Below, piece after piece: positions 33,751 to 42,925 of a stretch of 64,000 nt of DNA. Below the pieces are notes generated by a model that worked only from the letters and a program-made list of their open reading frames with translations, did not search any database and was not told the DNA's origin. The translations under genes were made by a program, and so were the position numbers. Source of the DNA: JAOUGY01 sp963792365 (GTDB lineage Bacteria > Actinomycetota > Acidimicrobiia > Spongiisociales > ZC4RG35); NCBI GenBank assembly GCA_963792365.1, contig CAWBVW010000006.1, positions 310,001 through 374,000 on the forward strand. The letters run 5' to 3'. The stretch's first letter is position 1. Each line of letters opens with the position of its first letter.

Positions 33751-35103
33751 GTGAGCGCCACGATGCAGCCCAAGAACGGCAAATCCGACGTACTCATCTA
33801 CTTCCTGGCCTCGCCCAAGGACGAGGACGTCTGCGAGGCCATCCATCGTCATCTCCGGCCCATCATCCGCACCTCTGAGATCCCGATCCGTGTCCTCGAC
33901 GACTTCGACATCCCGGCCGGTGATGATCGGGATGAACATCGGCGCCAGTTGTTGGAAGCCGACATTGTCTTGTCGCTGATCAGCGCCGATTTCATCGACG
34001 ACGACGACATCTACAGCCGCAACCAGAGAGTGATCGAGCGCTACAACAAGGGCGAAACCTTGATGGTGTCGATCTTGGTGCGGAACTGTCTGTGGAAGGC
34101 GTCGCCGCTGGCGCAGTTCCCGCTCCTACCCAAGAACCTGCAGCCGCTCAACAACAAGCAGTTCTGGAACAGCGAAGACGACGCAGTCATGGCAGTCGTC
34201 GCCGATCTCTATGACTCCATCAATGGGATTCTCTCCGAGATGGCGACCCTGGATACCGTCACTCCGACCGAGACGCCGCCACCGGAAGCACCCCCGATGC
34301 GGGTCGATCTGACCGACACCGGAGGTGGCGGAAGTGTTCCTCTGGTGGGGGCGGCTTCGGTACCAGACGCCGGGCCAATGGGCGAGGTGATCCCTCAGGC
34401 CGAGCCGGAAGAGGACACTCTCTCTCCGGCGGCCATGCTCGACACCGAGCCCGACACGGCTGTCGTCGTGGAGCTCCCCGCGACCGAGCCGGCTGCACCG
34501 CCTGCGCCGGCACCCGACGTGGCAGCTGCCGGGTCGGCCGCAGCAGCGGCGCCCACCACCTTGACGATCTCGAGACCGGCCGTGACCACACCCGTAGACG
34601 CCGACTGGCGTAGGAAGTACTACCAGCGGGTGGTTGGAAAGCGGGCGTTGGCTCTTCTCCTCGATTTCGCCGTGCTCTTTGTCGCGGTACCTTTCATTGT
34701 TGGTATGGGTTGGGCGATCATCGCGGATGCCGTCGGCGTCAGTGACAACATGTTCGACACCGTCTTCGATTGGATCTTCTACCTGTGCATTGCCGTGTTC
34801 TACTTGGGGGCTCCGGCACTGGAGTCCTCACGGTGGCGGGCCACGCCCGGCAAGCGGATCCTCAGGCTCGAGATCGCCACCAAAGAAGGTGACCGCATCG
34901 GGTATGGGCGGGCATTCGTGCGGAACGTGTTGAGGACCGCGACGTTGTACATGTACATGGTGACTTTGGGCCTCGGACTGATCGCCCAGTACTTCCGGTT
35001 CCGCAAGACCAAGAAGCTCTTCCACGACGAGCTTTCGTCCACGGTGATCGGCGAGCGGGTGGCAAAGGCGTCAGCCCCGGCTCCGGCGTCTGCTCCGTCA
35101 TAG
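33751..35103 (+). CDS. TIR-like domain fused to an RDD membrane domain
   Basis: This 450-residue protein has an N-terminal TIR-like domain (about 12-160; 'KSDVLIYFLASPKDEDV', 'ADIVLSLISADF'), a long Pro/Ala/Glu-rich linker (about 168-285) and an RDD domain (about 288-440). The RDD part has hydrophobic segments and the signature 'RATPGKRILRLEI'. Aligning with the upstream TIR protein places Asn91 opposite catalytic Glu85, so this TIR copy is probably not an NADase. It would anchor a TIR module to the inner membrane face, perhaps as a scaffold or regulator for the active partner. The GTG start lies 1 nt after the upstream stop. Confidence 0.82.
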   Translation: MSATMQPKNGKSDVLIYFLASPKDEDVCEAIHRHLRPIIRTSEIPIRVLDDFDIPAGDDRDEHRRQLLEADIVLSLISADFIDDDDIYSRNQRVIERYNKGETLMVSILVRNCLWKASPLAQFPLLPKNLQPLNNKQFWNSEDDAVMAVVADLYDSINGILSEMATLDTVTPTETPPPEAPPMRVDLTDTGGGGSVPLVGAASVPDAGPMGEVIPQAEPEEDTLSPAAMLDTEPDTAVVVELPATEPAAPPAPAPDVAAAGSAAAAAPTTLTISRPAVTTPVDADWRRKYYQRVVGKRALALLLDFAVLFVAVPFIVGMGWAIIADAVGVSDNMFDTVFDWIFYLCIAVFYLGAPALESSRWRATPGKRILRLEIATKEGDRIGYGRAFVRNVLRTATLYMYMVTLGLGLIAQYFRFRKTKKLFHDELSSTVIGERVAKASAPAPASAPS

Positions 35104-35216
35104 GGGGGCCTTCCACCGGGTCCCGAATCGGCGTACTGTCGACTGCGGCATCAGATCTGTCGTGCTGCGGAGGCGATGTGGCGGACCAGGGGCGAGCCTC
35201 ATGACCGGTACACCGG

Positions 35217-36061
35217 GTGTCGTTGAACGACCCGGTCTTGGCCCACTTCAGCTGCGTCCCCTGCCGACTTCGGATTGGGACCCACCTTGCCTCGAACGCC
35301 GCAACTCTGGGTTTCCACGAGTTCGTCGCCGCCGAGATCCGGCGTCGCGTGGGTGTCCCCGTCGACTTCGTGGCCGAAACGTCATATGAGAGCTGCTTCG
35401 CCGATCTGAACGATGTGTGCTTCGTGTGCAGCCTGGCGTACGCCACGCTGGAACGGCAGGGCCTCGAGCTTTCAATGCCGGTGGCGGCTCCGGTTCTCCA
35501 GGGGCGCCGGTATGGGGGCCGTCCGATCTACTACTCGGATGTGATCGTGCATCGCGGCAGCGGAATCCGATCGTTCGGCGACCTTCGCGGCCGCTCATGG
35601 GCATACATCGAACCCTGTCGCAGTCGGGCTATGGGATCACCCGATACCACCTGGCACGTATGGGTGAGACCGCCGGGTACTTCGGCCGAGTCGTCGAGGC
35701 GGGGTTCCATCGGGACGCCATCCGGATGGTGGCCGACCAGGAGGTCGAGGGTGCCGCCATCGACTCCCACGTGTTGGCGCTCGAGCTCAGGGACCAGCCC
35801 GCCCTCGCGAAGGCGCTGAGAGTCATCGAGGTACGGGGTCCGTCGACCATCCAACCGGTGGCCGTTTCCCGACGCCTCCCCGAAGACCTGCGGGAAGCAG
35901 TCCGTTGCGCGCTCGTCACGCTCGGCGACGACGAGCACTCCCGTGAGAGGTTGGGTGAAGCCCTGGTCGAACGGTTCGTATCCGTGGATGGCCGCGCCTA
36001 TGACGACATCCGCATGATGGCCGACTTCTGCGAGTCCGTCGGGTTTCTGGAGCTTCGCTGA
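35217..36061 (+). pseudogene. PhnD-like (phosphonate/phosphite) binding-protein gene with a frameshift
   Basis: The first part (35217 to about 35615) reads 'RIGTHLASNAATLGFHEF' and 'DLRGRSWAYIEP'. The second part continues in another frame from about 35616 to 36061 with 'SQSGYGITRYHLARMGE' and 'AAIDSHVLALEL'. Together they match a PhnD-type type-II periplasmic-binding fold, in which Ser-Gly-Tyr normally follows at this point. Restoring one C in the CCC at 35613-35615 joins the frames. It is either a real 1-nt deletion or an assembly error. There is no signal peptide and no ABC transporter beside it, so it may have been a cytoplasmic ligand-binding protein. Confidence 0.75.
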
Positions 36062-36155
36062 TCGCCCCATCCGCTCGCATCGCCCTCGGCGACCTGAGCG
36101 AGTTTGCTGCGCCAACCCGGCCCCGCTTCTCGGCCGTCATCATGGGTGTGAAATC

Positions 36156-36184
36156 CCCCCTGCTCGCCTTGGGCGGCCAGGGGG
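36156..36184. terminator. Hairpin between the PhnD-like remnant and the YCII gene
   Basis: CCCCCTG (36156-36162) pairs with CAGGGGG (36178-36184). Inside it CGCC pairs with GGCG around a TTG loop, with small symmetric bulges (CT and GC). It lies between convergent genes in a 193-base non-coding gap and fits a bidirectional terminator. The rest of the gap shows nothing else. Confidence 0.55.
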
Positions 36185-36254
36185 AATCCGTGATCGCCGT
36201 GTCGCAGCAGGACGCGACAAGACACCGACGGTCAGTTGATCTCTCGCTCGCCGG

Positions 36255-36584
36255 TCACATTGGTACGGGCAGCATCTCATAGATGTCGATGGCGAAGTTG
36301 CCCTTGCCCTCGCTGAGATACGGGTGCCCGTCCACGAGGGCAACTGCGCCGTCCATGTCATCGGCCTGGACAACGGAGTATCCACTGAGTGATGTTGCGG
36401 ATGCAGACGAGCCGTCGTCCACCACCGAGGTGCCGCCTCCGAGCGGTGTGCTGATGTCTACCAACGCCGACCCGACTTTCTGCATCCACGCACCCCACTT
36501 CTCCATGACGGCGGCGGCATCTTCCTCGCTCATCTGGGACGGGTCGGTCGCTTCGCCCTTGTAGACGATCATGTAGTTCGGCAT
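36255..36584 (-). CDS. YCII-related domain protein
   Basis: This 109-residue protein has the ferredoxin-like YCII fold, seen in 'NYMIVYKGEATDPSQMSEED', 'EKWGAWMQKVGSALVD', 'SLSGYSVVQADDMDGAVAL' and 'HPYLSEGKGNFAIDIYEML'. The family includes dehydratase- or peroxidase-like small enzymes, and DGPF/YCII genes often travel with ECF sigma factors. Function is unknown. A second YCII-type gene lies at 48363. Confidence 0.82.
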   Translation of the reverse strand: MPNYMIVYKGEATDPSQMSEEDAAAVMEKWGAWMQKVGSALVDISTPLGGGTSVVDDGSSASATSLSGYSVVQADDMDGAVALVDGHPYLSEGKGNFAIDIYEMLPVPM

Positions 36585-36696
36585 AGCCTCCCCTCGCTTG
36601 GGATGCCGCCTCCGACCCTACGCCGCAGTGATGGCAGGTGACGGTCGGTGACTGCTGTGGCTGGTTGAACATGGACGGCCTTCGAAGCGACGTCTC

Positions 36697-38028
36697 TCAG
36701 GCTGAGTCGGTGGATACACCCACGAGCACGTCGCCCGCGACTTGGGAGATCGCCGGGACCGCGGGTGTGGGACATGCATGCTCGGCCCGAGTGGCCCTGT
36801 AGAAGTCGGCAGCGTCTTGCCGGTGTCGAAGGATGGCCAGCAGGGGCAGAGAGACCAAGGTGATCGTCCCGCCGATCACATAACCTGCCGAGAACCCGCG
36901 TTCGTCGGCCAGTGCGCCCAGCCCGGACTGGCCCACGACGCTTCCACCACCGGAGACCATCGAGTCGAACGACACAACGGTGGCGCGCCGTTCCGAGGGC
37001 ACCACCTGATGGACGAACGCCTGGCGAACCGGTGCCTGAACGCCCATCGCCACGCCGCCTACGAACAGGAGCGCCAGGGCCGGGCCGAACGAGTTCACCA
37101 CGCCCACCCCGACGAGCGCCAGTGAGAAGACGCCGCCGGCGCCGAGGAACAGCGTGGTGCGCCGGCCACACCATCTCATCACCACCTCGACCACGGCGTT
37201 GCCGATCATCATCGAAATCGCCAGCAGGGCCGCTACGACACCGGCCACCCAGACGGCGTCACGCCCAAGCAGCTCCAGGAAGTACGGCTGCCAGGCGTAC
37301 CACCCCCACGCCATGAATCCGCCTTGGATCGCCGACACGATCATCAACAGCCGCAGCGACCGGTTTCGCCAGCCGAATGCCACGCCATCGGCGGCGATCT
37401 TCGCCGCTTCCGCCGGCACCCGCCGCAAGCCCACCCGCCGTGCATCGAAGCCGACGTCGTGCATCCCGGCGAAGGCCAGCGCGAACAGCACGACGAGCAG
37501 AACCGAGCGAACGACGAACGGGATCGACAAGTCGATCTGACCGAGTGCCCCGCCCCCCACCGTGCCAACGAGCATGGCGGCGCCGCTCACGATCTGACCG
37601 CGGCTGAAGATCCGATCCAGCGTTCCTTCGTATCCGTGGTAGCGGATCCCGTCCACCAGCCAGGCCTCCATCGCCCCCGAGTAGAACGTGAACCCGAGAC
37701 CGAGCAGCACGGAGACTGCTGCGAAGGCGACGATGCCGGCATCGATCTGAGCGAGCCCGACGTAGCCGAGCGTGGACAATCCGAGCACAGCTGTCGAGAG
37801 CAGGAAGGACATGCGCCGGCCCACCGTGTCGGCCACGACCCCGGTCGGGACCTCGAACAGCACGGTGCCCGCCGAGAAGGCTGCGTTGGCGACGAATACC
37901 TCGCCGATCGAGAGCCCGGCGTCGAGCAGGAACAGCGTGTTGACGCCCCAGATCACCGATGCGGCCAGCGTATAGAGGCCGCCATAGGTGTAGTAGCGGC
38001 GTACGAGCCGGGCCGCCTCCTCGGTCAT
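36697..38028 (-). CDS. MFS transporter
   Basis: This protein of about 443 residues has 12 predicted membrane segments. 'FEVPTGVVADTVGRRMSFLLS' is the major-facilitator loop 2-3 motif and 'MGVQAPVRQAFVHQVVPSERR' a second-half counterpart. It resembles drug-type exporters whose substrates cannot be predicted. The start at 38028 (ATG) places the first helix at about residue 12; the frame is open to 38079. Gap to the next membrane-protein gene is about 100 nt. Confidence 0.82.
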   Translation of the reverse strand: MTEEAARLVRRYYTYGGLYTLAASVIWGVNTLFLLDAGLSIGEVFVANAAFSAGTVLFEVPTGVVADTVGRRMSFLLSTAVLGLSTLGYVGLAQIDAGIVAFAAVSVLLGLGFTFYSGAMEAWLVDGIRYHGYEGTLDRIFSRGQIVSGAAMLVGTVGGGALGQIDLSIPFVVRSVLLVVLFALAFAGMHDVGFDARRVGLRRVPAEAAKIAADGVAFGWRNRSLRLLMIVSAIQGGFMAWGWYAWQPYFLELLGRDAVWVAGVVAALLAISMMIGNAVVEVVMRWCGRRTTLFLGAGGVFSLALVGVGVVNSFGPALALLFVGGVAMGVQAPVRQAFVHQVVPSERRATVVSFDSMVSGGGSVVGQSGLGALADERGFSAGYVIGGTITLVSLPLLAILRHRQDAADFYRATRAEHACPTPAVPAISQVAGDVLVGVSTDSA

Positions 38029-38128
38029 GTCGTTCGGTCGGTCCACTGGGCCTGACCATATGCGTGCCGGCGAGCGCATGCACCCAGGTCATCGTGGTGC
38101 TCGTGAGACTCCGCCGCGACTGGCACGC

Positions 38129-39694
38129 TCAGCGAGGAACCGACGACAAGGCTCGGGCGTGATCGAAGAGCCACCCGACCACGGGTGTCGGGTCGGCATT
38201 TGCCAGACTCAGCATTCCCGGTCGGTCGGGTGCCGACGAGGCGACGATCGATTCGACCAACTCCAGGTCTGTGCGGCCGTCGGTGATCACGACTGTTCGG
38301 TCGAACACGCCTCGCCGGCCGAGCAAGCCCAGCTCTTCTGCGGCGCCCTTGCGCTCCCGTGTGAATCCACGCAGGTCGAGTACCACTGCCTCGCTCCTGG
38401 CGACCAGGGCATCGACGGTCGCCCTCCAGGTGGTGTCGAAACAGAAGAACTCTTCGAGGCGGAACCGACCGTCCGGATCGGTGTCCGCCCCTTGTTCGGC
38501 GATACGGCTCTCCAGGCCGGTCTGGTCGGCGATGAAGAGGCGGCGGAGGTTGCCACTCGTGAAGGTCAGGAACTCGTCGGGTTCCACGGTCGAGAGCGCC
38601 AGATCGGGACCTGCGATCAGCTGCACAGGACCCACGAAGCGCCATCGGGCGGCTATCCGGTTGAGCAGAATCGGGCCCTGGCTCCCGGTGTCGAATACCC
38701 TCAGCAGGAGCAGACGGGCGGGCTCGGGGCGAGTCCCGATCAGCAGCCGGTACGCCAGAAGGCTGGCCGCAGCCAGCGAGGCGAAGAGGAGGAGGCCGAC
38801 CGCCAGCGCCCGCGGATCTGAGACGGTGACCACCGCCACGTAGTCGATGCAGAACACGAAGCACAGCGACCCGAGGAGCAGCATGTGGTCCGAGAACCGA
38901 TGATGTGAATACCAACGCCCTATCTTCGAGAGCAGCCACCAGCCGATCGCTCCGGCGGCCACGAACCCGAACCCTGCCACGAGTAGGAAGACGGCCACGG
39001 CGTCGTTGATCCCGGCCAACGAACCGACCTCCACCGCCAATCGGGCGACTGCGTCTGACTCGAGAGTCGAGAGCATCGCCTGGGACCCGACCAGTGCCGC
39101 CAGCGTCACGCCGAGCACGCAGATCCCGATGGCTCGGAACGACCGGGTGAAGAACACCACGGCTATCAGAGTGGGGAGCCCGTTGAACCACGCCCAGGCG
39201 ATCAGCCCCGTCAGAGGACCGGCGGCCGTTCCGAAGGCGGGGAGGACGATCACCGCCACGAAATAGATCGCCAGGGCGCCAGCGGTCCAACGCCTGTCGC
39301 CGTCGGTGGAGATCCAGATGCCGGGTACTGCGGGCCACGAGAACATCAGCGTCAGGAAGGCGAACTGGATCCAGTCGAACTCCAACTCGTTCCACGCCGA
39401 GAACAACATCGCGTAGGTGAGCCCTATGAACAGGCCGGCGGCGACCGTGATCGCGACGTGAGCCGCGACCCGCCCCGTGGCGCGACGCCGCAGCTGCCCG
39501 AGTGGTGGCATGGCCGCTGCCGCCGAGGCTTCGGCAGGGCGTGTCACGACGGCGTGGTCGCCCCGGGCGGACATCAGCCGCACCACGGACTTCCGGTATC
39601 GCCTCAGCAGCAGGCTCGTGATCGGGAGCGCCAGCACGCCGGCCACCACCACCAGGAATGGAGCCAGAACCGCCAAGTAGTCCAAATCGATCAT
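38129..39694 (-). CDS. Multi-pass membrane protein with C-terminal Rossmann/TIR-like domain
   Basis: This 521-residue protein has about nine membrane segments (about 8-330). A soluble domain of about 190 residues starts at 'RPEPARLLLLRVFD' and contains 'VGPVQLIAGPDLALSTVEPDEF' and 'SEAVVLDLRGFTRERKGAAEELGLL' followed by 'TVVITDG'. The soluble part alternates strands and helices like a flavodoxin or TIR fold, but I do not see a clear catalytic Glu. I do not recognise a named family. Start at 39694 (ATG) is chosen near the first helix; 39715 is an alternative. Its nearness to the TIR island suggests a related job, which is inference. Confidence 0.65.
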   Translation of the reverse strand: MIDLDYLAVLAPFLVVVAGVLALPITSLLLRRYRKSVVRLMSARGDHAVVTRPAEASAAAAMPPLGQLRRRATGRVAAHVAITVAAGLFIGLTYAMLFSAWNELEFDWIQFAFLTLMFSWPAVPGIWISTDGDRRWTAGALAIYFVAVIVLPAFGTAAGPLTGLIAWAWFNGLPTLIAVVFFTRSFRAIGICVLGVTLAALVGSQAMLSTLESDAVARLAVEVGSLAGINDAVAVFLLVAGFGFVAAGAIGWWLLSKIGRWYSHHRFSDHMLLLGSLCFVFCIDYVAVVTVSDPRALAVGLLLFASLAAASLLAYRLLIGTRPEPARLLLLRVFDTGSQGPILLNRIAARWRFVGPVQLIAGPDLALSTVEPDEFLTFTSGNLRRLFIADQTGLESRIAEQGADTDPDGRFRLEEFFCFDTTWRATVDALVARSEAVVLDLRGFTRERKGAAEELGLLGRRGVFDRTVVITDGRTDLELVESIVASSAPDRPGMLSLANADPTPVVGWLFDHARALSSVPR

Positions 39695-39880
39695 GTTCGC
39701 CTCGACGGCAACCATACGCCGGTATCTCCACACAGATCGGAGTTCGTTCCCGGATACCGGCCCGGGTCGGCGACGTTGGCAGCGTGGTCGAAGGAAGTGA
39801 GCTCGCGGCGACCCCGCGACACAATCACCCCTCGAGGATTGGAGCATCCAGCCGGAGGTGAGCGGGCTTGTGGCATCCTG

Positions 39881-42226
39881 TCAGGCCGAGCGCTCCTTCA
39901 CCACCTGGGCGATGCTGATCTGGCGGATCGCCCTCAGCCCCGGCCACTGCGAGACCAGACCGACCAAGAGGATCGCCAATGCCGCCCACACAAAGGTCAT
40001 GGGACGAATGGAGAGGTCGAAGGCGAAAAGGTCGCTCGAGAACGACGCCATCGCCTCCCATGCCGCCAAATACCCGACCACGAGTCCCAGCGGGATTCCC
40101 ATCAGCGCCACGATCAGGTTCTCGGCGGTGATGTAGAGGGACACTGAACGCCGGTCGGTGCCCACCGCCAGCAGCGTCGCCACCTCCCTTGTGCGTTCGG
40201 CGATGTTGACGCTCATCGAGGTGAAGATGAGGGCGAAGGCCATCGCCCCGCCGAACGCCAGCATCACACCGACGAAGGCGTAGAAGAGGACCATGTAGTC
40301 CTGCATCACCGCATACAGCGCCTTGGCATCTTCGAAAGCGGCCACCCCGGGTAGCTCGGTGATGGCAGTGCGGACGGCTCCGGCGTCGGTGCCGGACTCG
40401 TAGGAGACGAGAGCCGAGGTCACGGGGAGCGGGGTGCCGGTCAGCGACTCGGCTTCGCTCCTGGCCATGTACGCCACGGTTCCCAGCGGCTCGTCGACGA
40501 AGGCGGCGACGGGAGCTTCGATGGTGCCCATGCCGGTGATGCCGATCGTCACCGGATCTCCGACCTCGACTCCAAGCAGGTCTTGCGCAGACTTGCCCAA
40601 CACCACGCCGTCGGTGGGGAGTGGGATCCAGTCGCCGTCGGTGGTCGAGAATCGATGCATGGTCGTGTCGTCGACGAGCACCGTGAGGGCGGTGTCGTAG
40701 TGGTTGTTGCCATCGGAGAGCGACACCGGGACGATGAGGGTCGGCTCGGCTGCCTCGACCCCGGCGAGGTCGGTGAGTGCTGTCACCTCGGACGTCGTGA
40801 CGGGCCCGGCGAAGTGGACGGTGGCATCTTCGCGTTGGATGTCGACGAACTGGCGGTTCATCAGGTATTGGATCGTGTCGATCATCCCCCACGACACCAA
40901 TACCAGCATCAACGACAGCACCACTCCGGTGATGGTGTAGATCGTCCGCCGCCGGTTGCGTCCGATGCCACGGATCGTCATCCGCCATCCCACGGGTGCA
41001 TGGGCGAGTGGCGGGATCATCCGCTCGATGAGACTGCGCCGTCCTCCACCGGTCGGGGTCTCACCCCTCATCGCTTCGGCGGGGGCCACCCGGGAGGCGA
41101 CCAGCGCTGGTGCCAAGGCAGCGGCGAGACTGGCGGCCAGGCCAAAAGCGACAGCCGCCAAGGGCGTGAGCGGATGGAAACGGATGAGGGTGACGGGGAT
41201 CGAGAGCAGTCTCGTGTACAGCTCGGTGATGACCCGGGCCAACGCCACCCCGGCGACCGCACCCGGGATCGACCCGAGCAGCCCCGGCACGAGCCCGTAG
41301 CCCAGGTAGTGGCCGAGTACCTGGCGTCGGGTGAAGCCGTTGGCGAGCATCCCGCCGATGTGGGGCCGCTGGGCGTGAACCAGCCGGCTGATCATCACGT
41401 AGGCCGCCATGGCGGCGGCACCGAGAAACATGATCGGGAAGAACACCGCCATCTCTTCGAATCCGGCCAGGTCTTCACTGAGGCCGGCGTTGGAGGCCTG
41501 ATCGGCCCTCGTGTAGACGTTCGTGGCCCCGAGGGTGCGGGCGGCGTCGGCGAGGTCGGCGCTGAGGGTTTCGTTCTCGGTTCCTCCGGTGTAGTAGATG
41601 ACCGCCTCGTTGGGGGATCCACCGGTGAACCGGGCTGCCGCGCCCTGTGGAGCGAACAGCACACCGAAGTTGTCGGGCGAAGTGATGATCTCCTGTCGGT
41701 CCCGAGCCGGCCAGATGTATTCGGGGGAGGCGACAACGCCGGTGATGGTGACGTCGGACCATCCATCGGCGCCAAGCACCTGCACGGTGTCCCCTGGGCT
41801 CAGCCCGAAGTGGTCCGCCATGTGCTTCTCGACCACGACTTCGATCTCGGCGGACGGTGCGGATCCCTGCAACACCCGCACCTGATTCACCGACGTCCCG
41901 GTGGGGATTCCCACGATGCGACCGAGCAGCTTGGTGCCTGCCACGTCGAAGGGGACGTCGGCGGTGCTCCGTAGTTCCACAGACTCGACGCCGTTGGAGT
42001 TGGCGGCCTGCTGAGCGACGGTTGCTACGTCGCCACCGGCCACCGTGAGGTTGGCGAACCGGAATTCGCTGGCGGTGGCGTCGTAGGAAGCCCGGAGATT
42101 CCGATACGAGTCGTAGGTGGCGCCGAAGATCGTCACTCCGAGAAACATGGTGATGGCGATGGCGATGAACTGGGCTCGCTGGCGGCCGAGGTCTCGCAAC
42201 AGCTTGCGTCGGAGCGGGGTCACCAT
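39881..42226 (-). CDS. FtsX/MacB-type ABC transporter permease
   Basis: This 781-residue protein has an N-terminal helix ('AQFIAIAITMFLGVTIFGATYDS'), a large extracytoplasmic MacB-type domain, an FtsX core of three helices (about 255-375), a second anchor helix and periplasmic domain (about 425-640), and a second FtsX core at the C-terminus. It is therefore a double-FtsX permease of the LolC/E-like superfamily. These act in lipoprotein, lipid or peptide export by mechanotransmission. It overlaps its ATPase gene by 7 nt. Confidence 0.87.
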   Translation of the reverse strand: MVTPLRRKLLRDLGRQRAQFIAIAITMFLGVTIFGATYDSYRNLRASYDATASEFRFANLTVAGGDVATVAQQAANSNGVESVELRSTADVPFDVAGTKLLGRIVGIPTGTSVNQVRVLQGSAPSAEIEVVVEKHMADHFGLSPGDTVQVLGADGWSDVTITGVVASPEYIWPARDRQEIITSPDNFGVLFAPQGAAARFTGGSPNEAVIYYTGGTENETLSADLADAARTLGATNVYTRADQASNAGLSEDLAGFEEMAVFFPIMFLGAAAMAAYVMISRLVHAQRPHIGGMLANGFTRRQVLGHYLGYGLVPGLLGSIPGAVAGVALARVITELYTRLLSIPVTLIRFHPLTPLAAVAFGLAASLAAALAPALVASRVAPAEAMRGETPTGGGRRSLIERMIPPLAHAPVGWRMTIRGIGRNRRRTIYTITGVVLSLMLVLVSWGMIDTIQYLMNRQFVDIQREDATVHFAGPVTTSEVTALTDLAGVEAAEPTLIVPVSLSDGNNHYDTALTVLVDDTTMHRFSTTDGDWIPLPTDGVVLGKSAQDLLGVEVGDPVTIGITGMGTIEAPVAAFVDEPLGTVAYMARSEAESLTGTPLPVTSALVSYESGTDAGAVRTAITELPGVAAFEDAKALYAVMQDYMVLFYAFVGVMLAFGGAMAFALIFTSMSVNIAERTREVATLLAVGTDRRSVSLYITAENLIVALMGIPLGLVVGYLAAWEAMASFSSDLFAFDLSIRPMTFVWAALAILLVGLVSQWPGLRAIRQISIAQVVKERSA

Positions 42227-42924
42227 GTGAGTGTCTCGGCGGGTATCGGGTCGGGGTTGGGAGTGTCCTCGGCGATCTCACCGGAGCGGATCCGCAGAAC
42301 TCGATCGGCGATCCGGCCGATTGCGCCGTTGTGGGTGACCAGCAACACCGTCTGGTTGGTCTCGCGGTTGATCCTTCGCAACAGCGACAGGATCAACCGA
42401 CCCGTCTCGAAGTCGAGCTCTCCGGTGGGCTCGTCGCACAACAGGATCGGCGGCTCTTTCACGAGCGCCCGGGCGAGTGCAACCCGCTGCTGCTCGCCTC
42501 CCGACAGCTCGGCGGGGAAGTGGTTCATGCGGTCGGCCAGACCCACCTGTTGGAGAACGGCGGCCGTCCGATCGGTGCCATCGCGCATCGACAGCTCCGC
42601 CACCAACTCCACGTTCTCGGCTGCGGTGAGGGTGGGGATCAGGTTGAAGAACTGGAACACGAAGCCGACGCTCTCCCTGCGGAATCGCACCTTCTCGTCG
42701 GCATCCATCGCCGTGAGGTCGTGTCCGTCGACCACCAGCCGTCCTTCGGTCGGGTCGTCGATGGCGCCCACCAGGTTGAGCAGCGTGGTCTTGCCAGAGC
42801 CGCTGGGACCCAGGATCACCGTGAATTCACCTTGCTCGCCCTGGAGGTCGACGTGGCGGAGGGCATGGACGGCAGTGTGTCCTTCGCCGAAGGTCTTGGA
42901 GACGTCCTTCATCTCGATGTTCAT
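42220..42924 (-). CDS. ABC transporter ATPase (LolD/MacB type)
   Basis: This 234-residue ATPase has Walker A 'ILGPSGSGKTTLLN', signature 'LSGGEQQRVALARALV' and Walker B 'ILLCDEPTGELD'. The 'VGFVFQFFNLIPTLTAAENVEL' Q-loop is typical of the LolD/MacB family. It works with the double-FtsX permease next to it. It starts 1 nt after the TetR gene stop. Confidence 0.9.
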   Translation of the reverse strand: MNIEMKDVSKTFGEGHTAVHALRHVDLQGEQGEFTVILGPSGSGKTTLLNLVGAIDDPTEGRLVVDGHDLTAMDADEKVRFRRESVGFVFQFFNLIPTLTAAENVELVAELSMRDGTDRTAAVLQQVGLADRMNHFPAELSGGEQQRVALARALVKEPPILLCDEPTGELDFETGRLILSLLRRINRETNQTVLLVTHNGAIGRIADRVLRIRSGEIAEDTPNPDPIPAETLTW

Positions 42925-42925
42925 G

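Noticed and set aside
32589..35103. Canonical Thoeris system
   Set aside because: TIR and SLOG-like genes are present, but there is no ThsA with SIR2-SLOG or membrane-macro build. I therefore kept it as a candidate new arrangement.
38025..39824. 599-codon minus-strand open frame
   Set aside because: It is another frame of the membrane protein at 38129-39694, with Arg-rich, repeat-like composition and no motifs.
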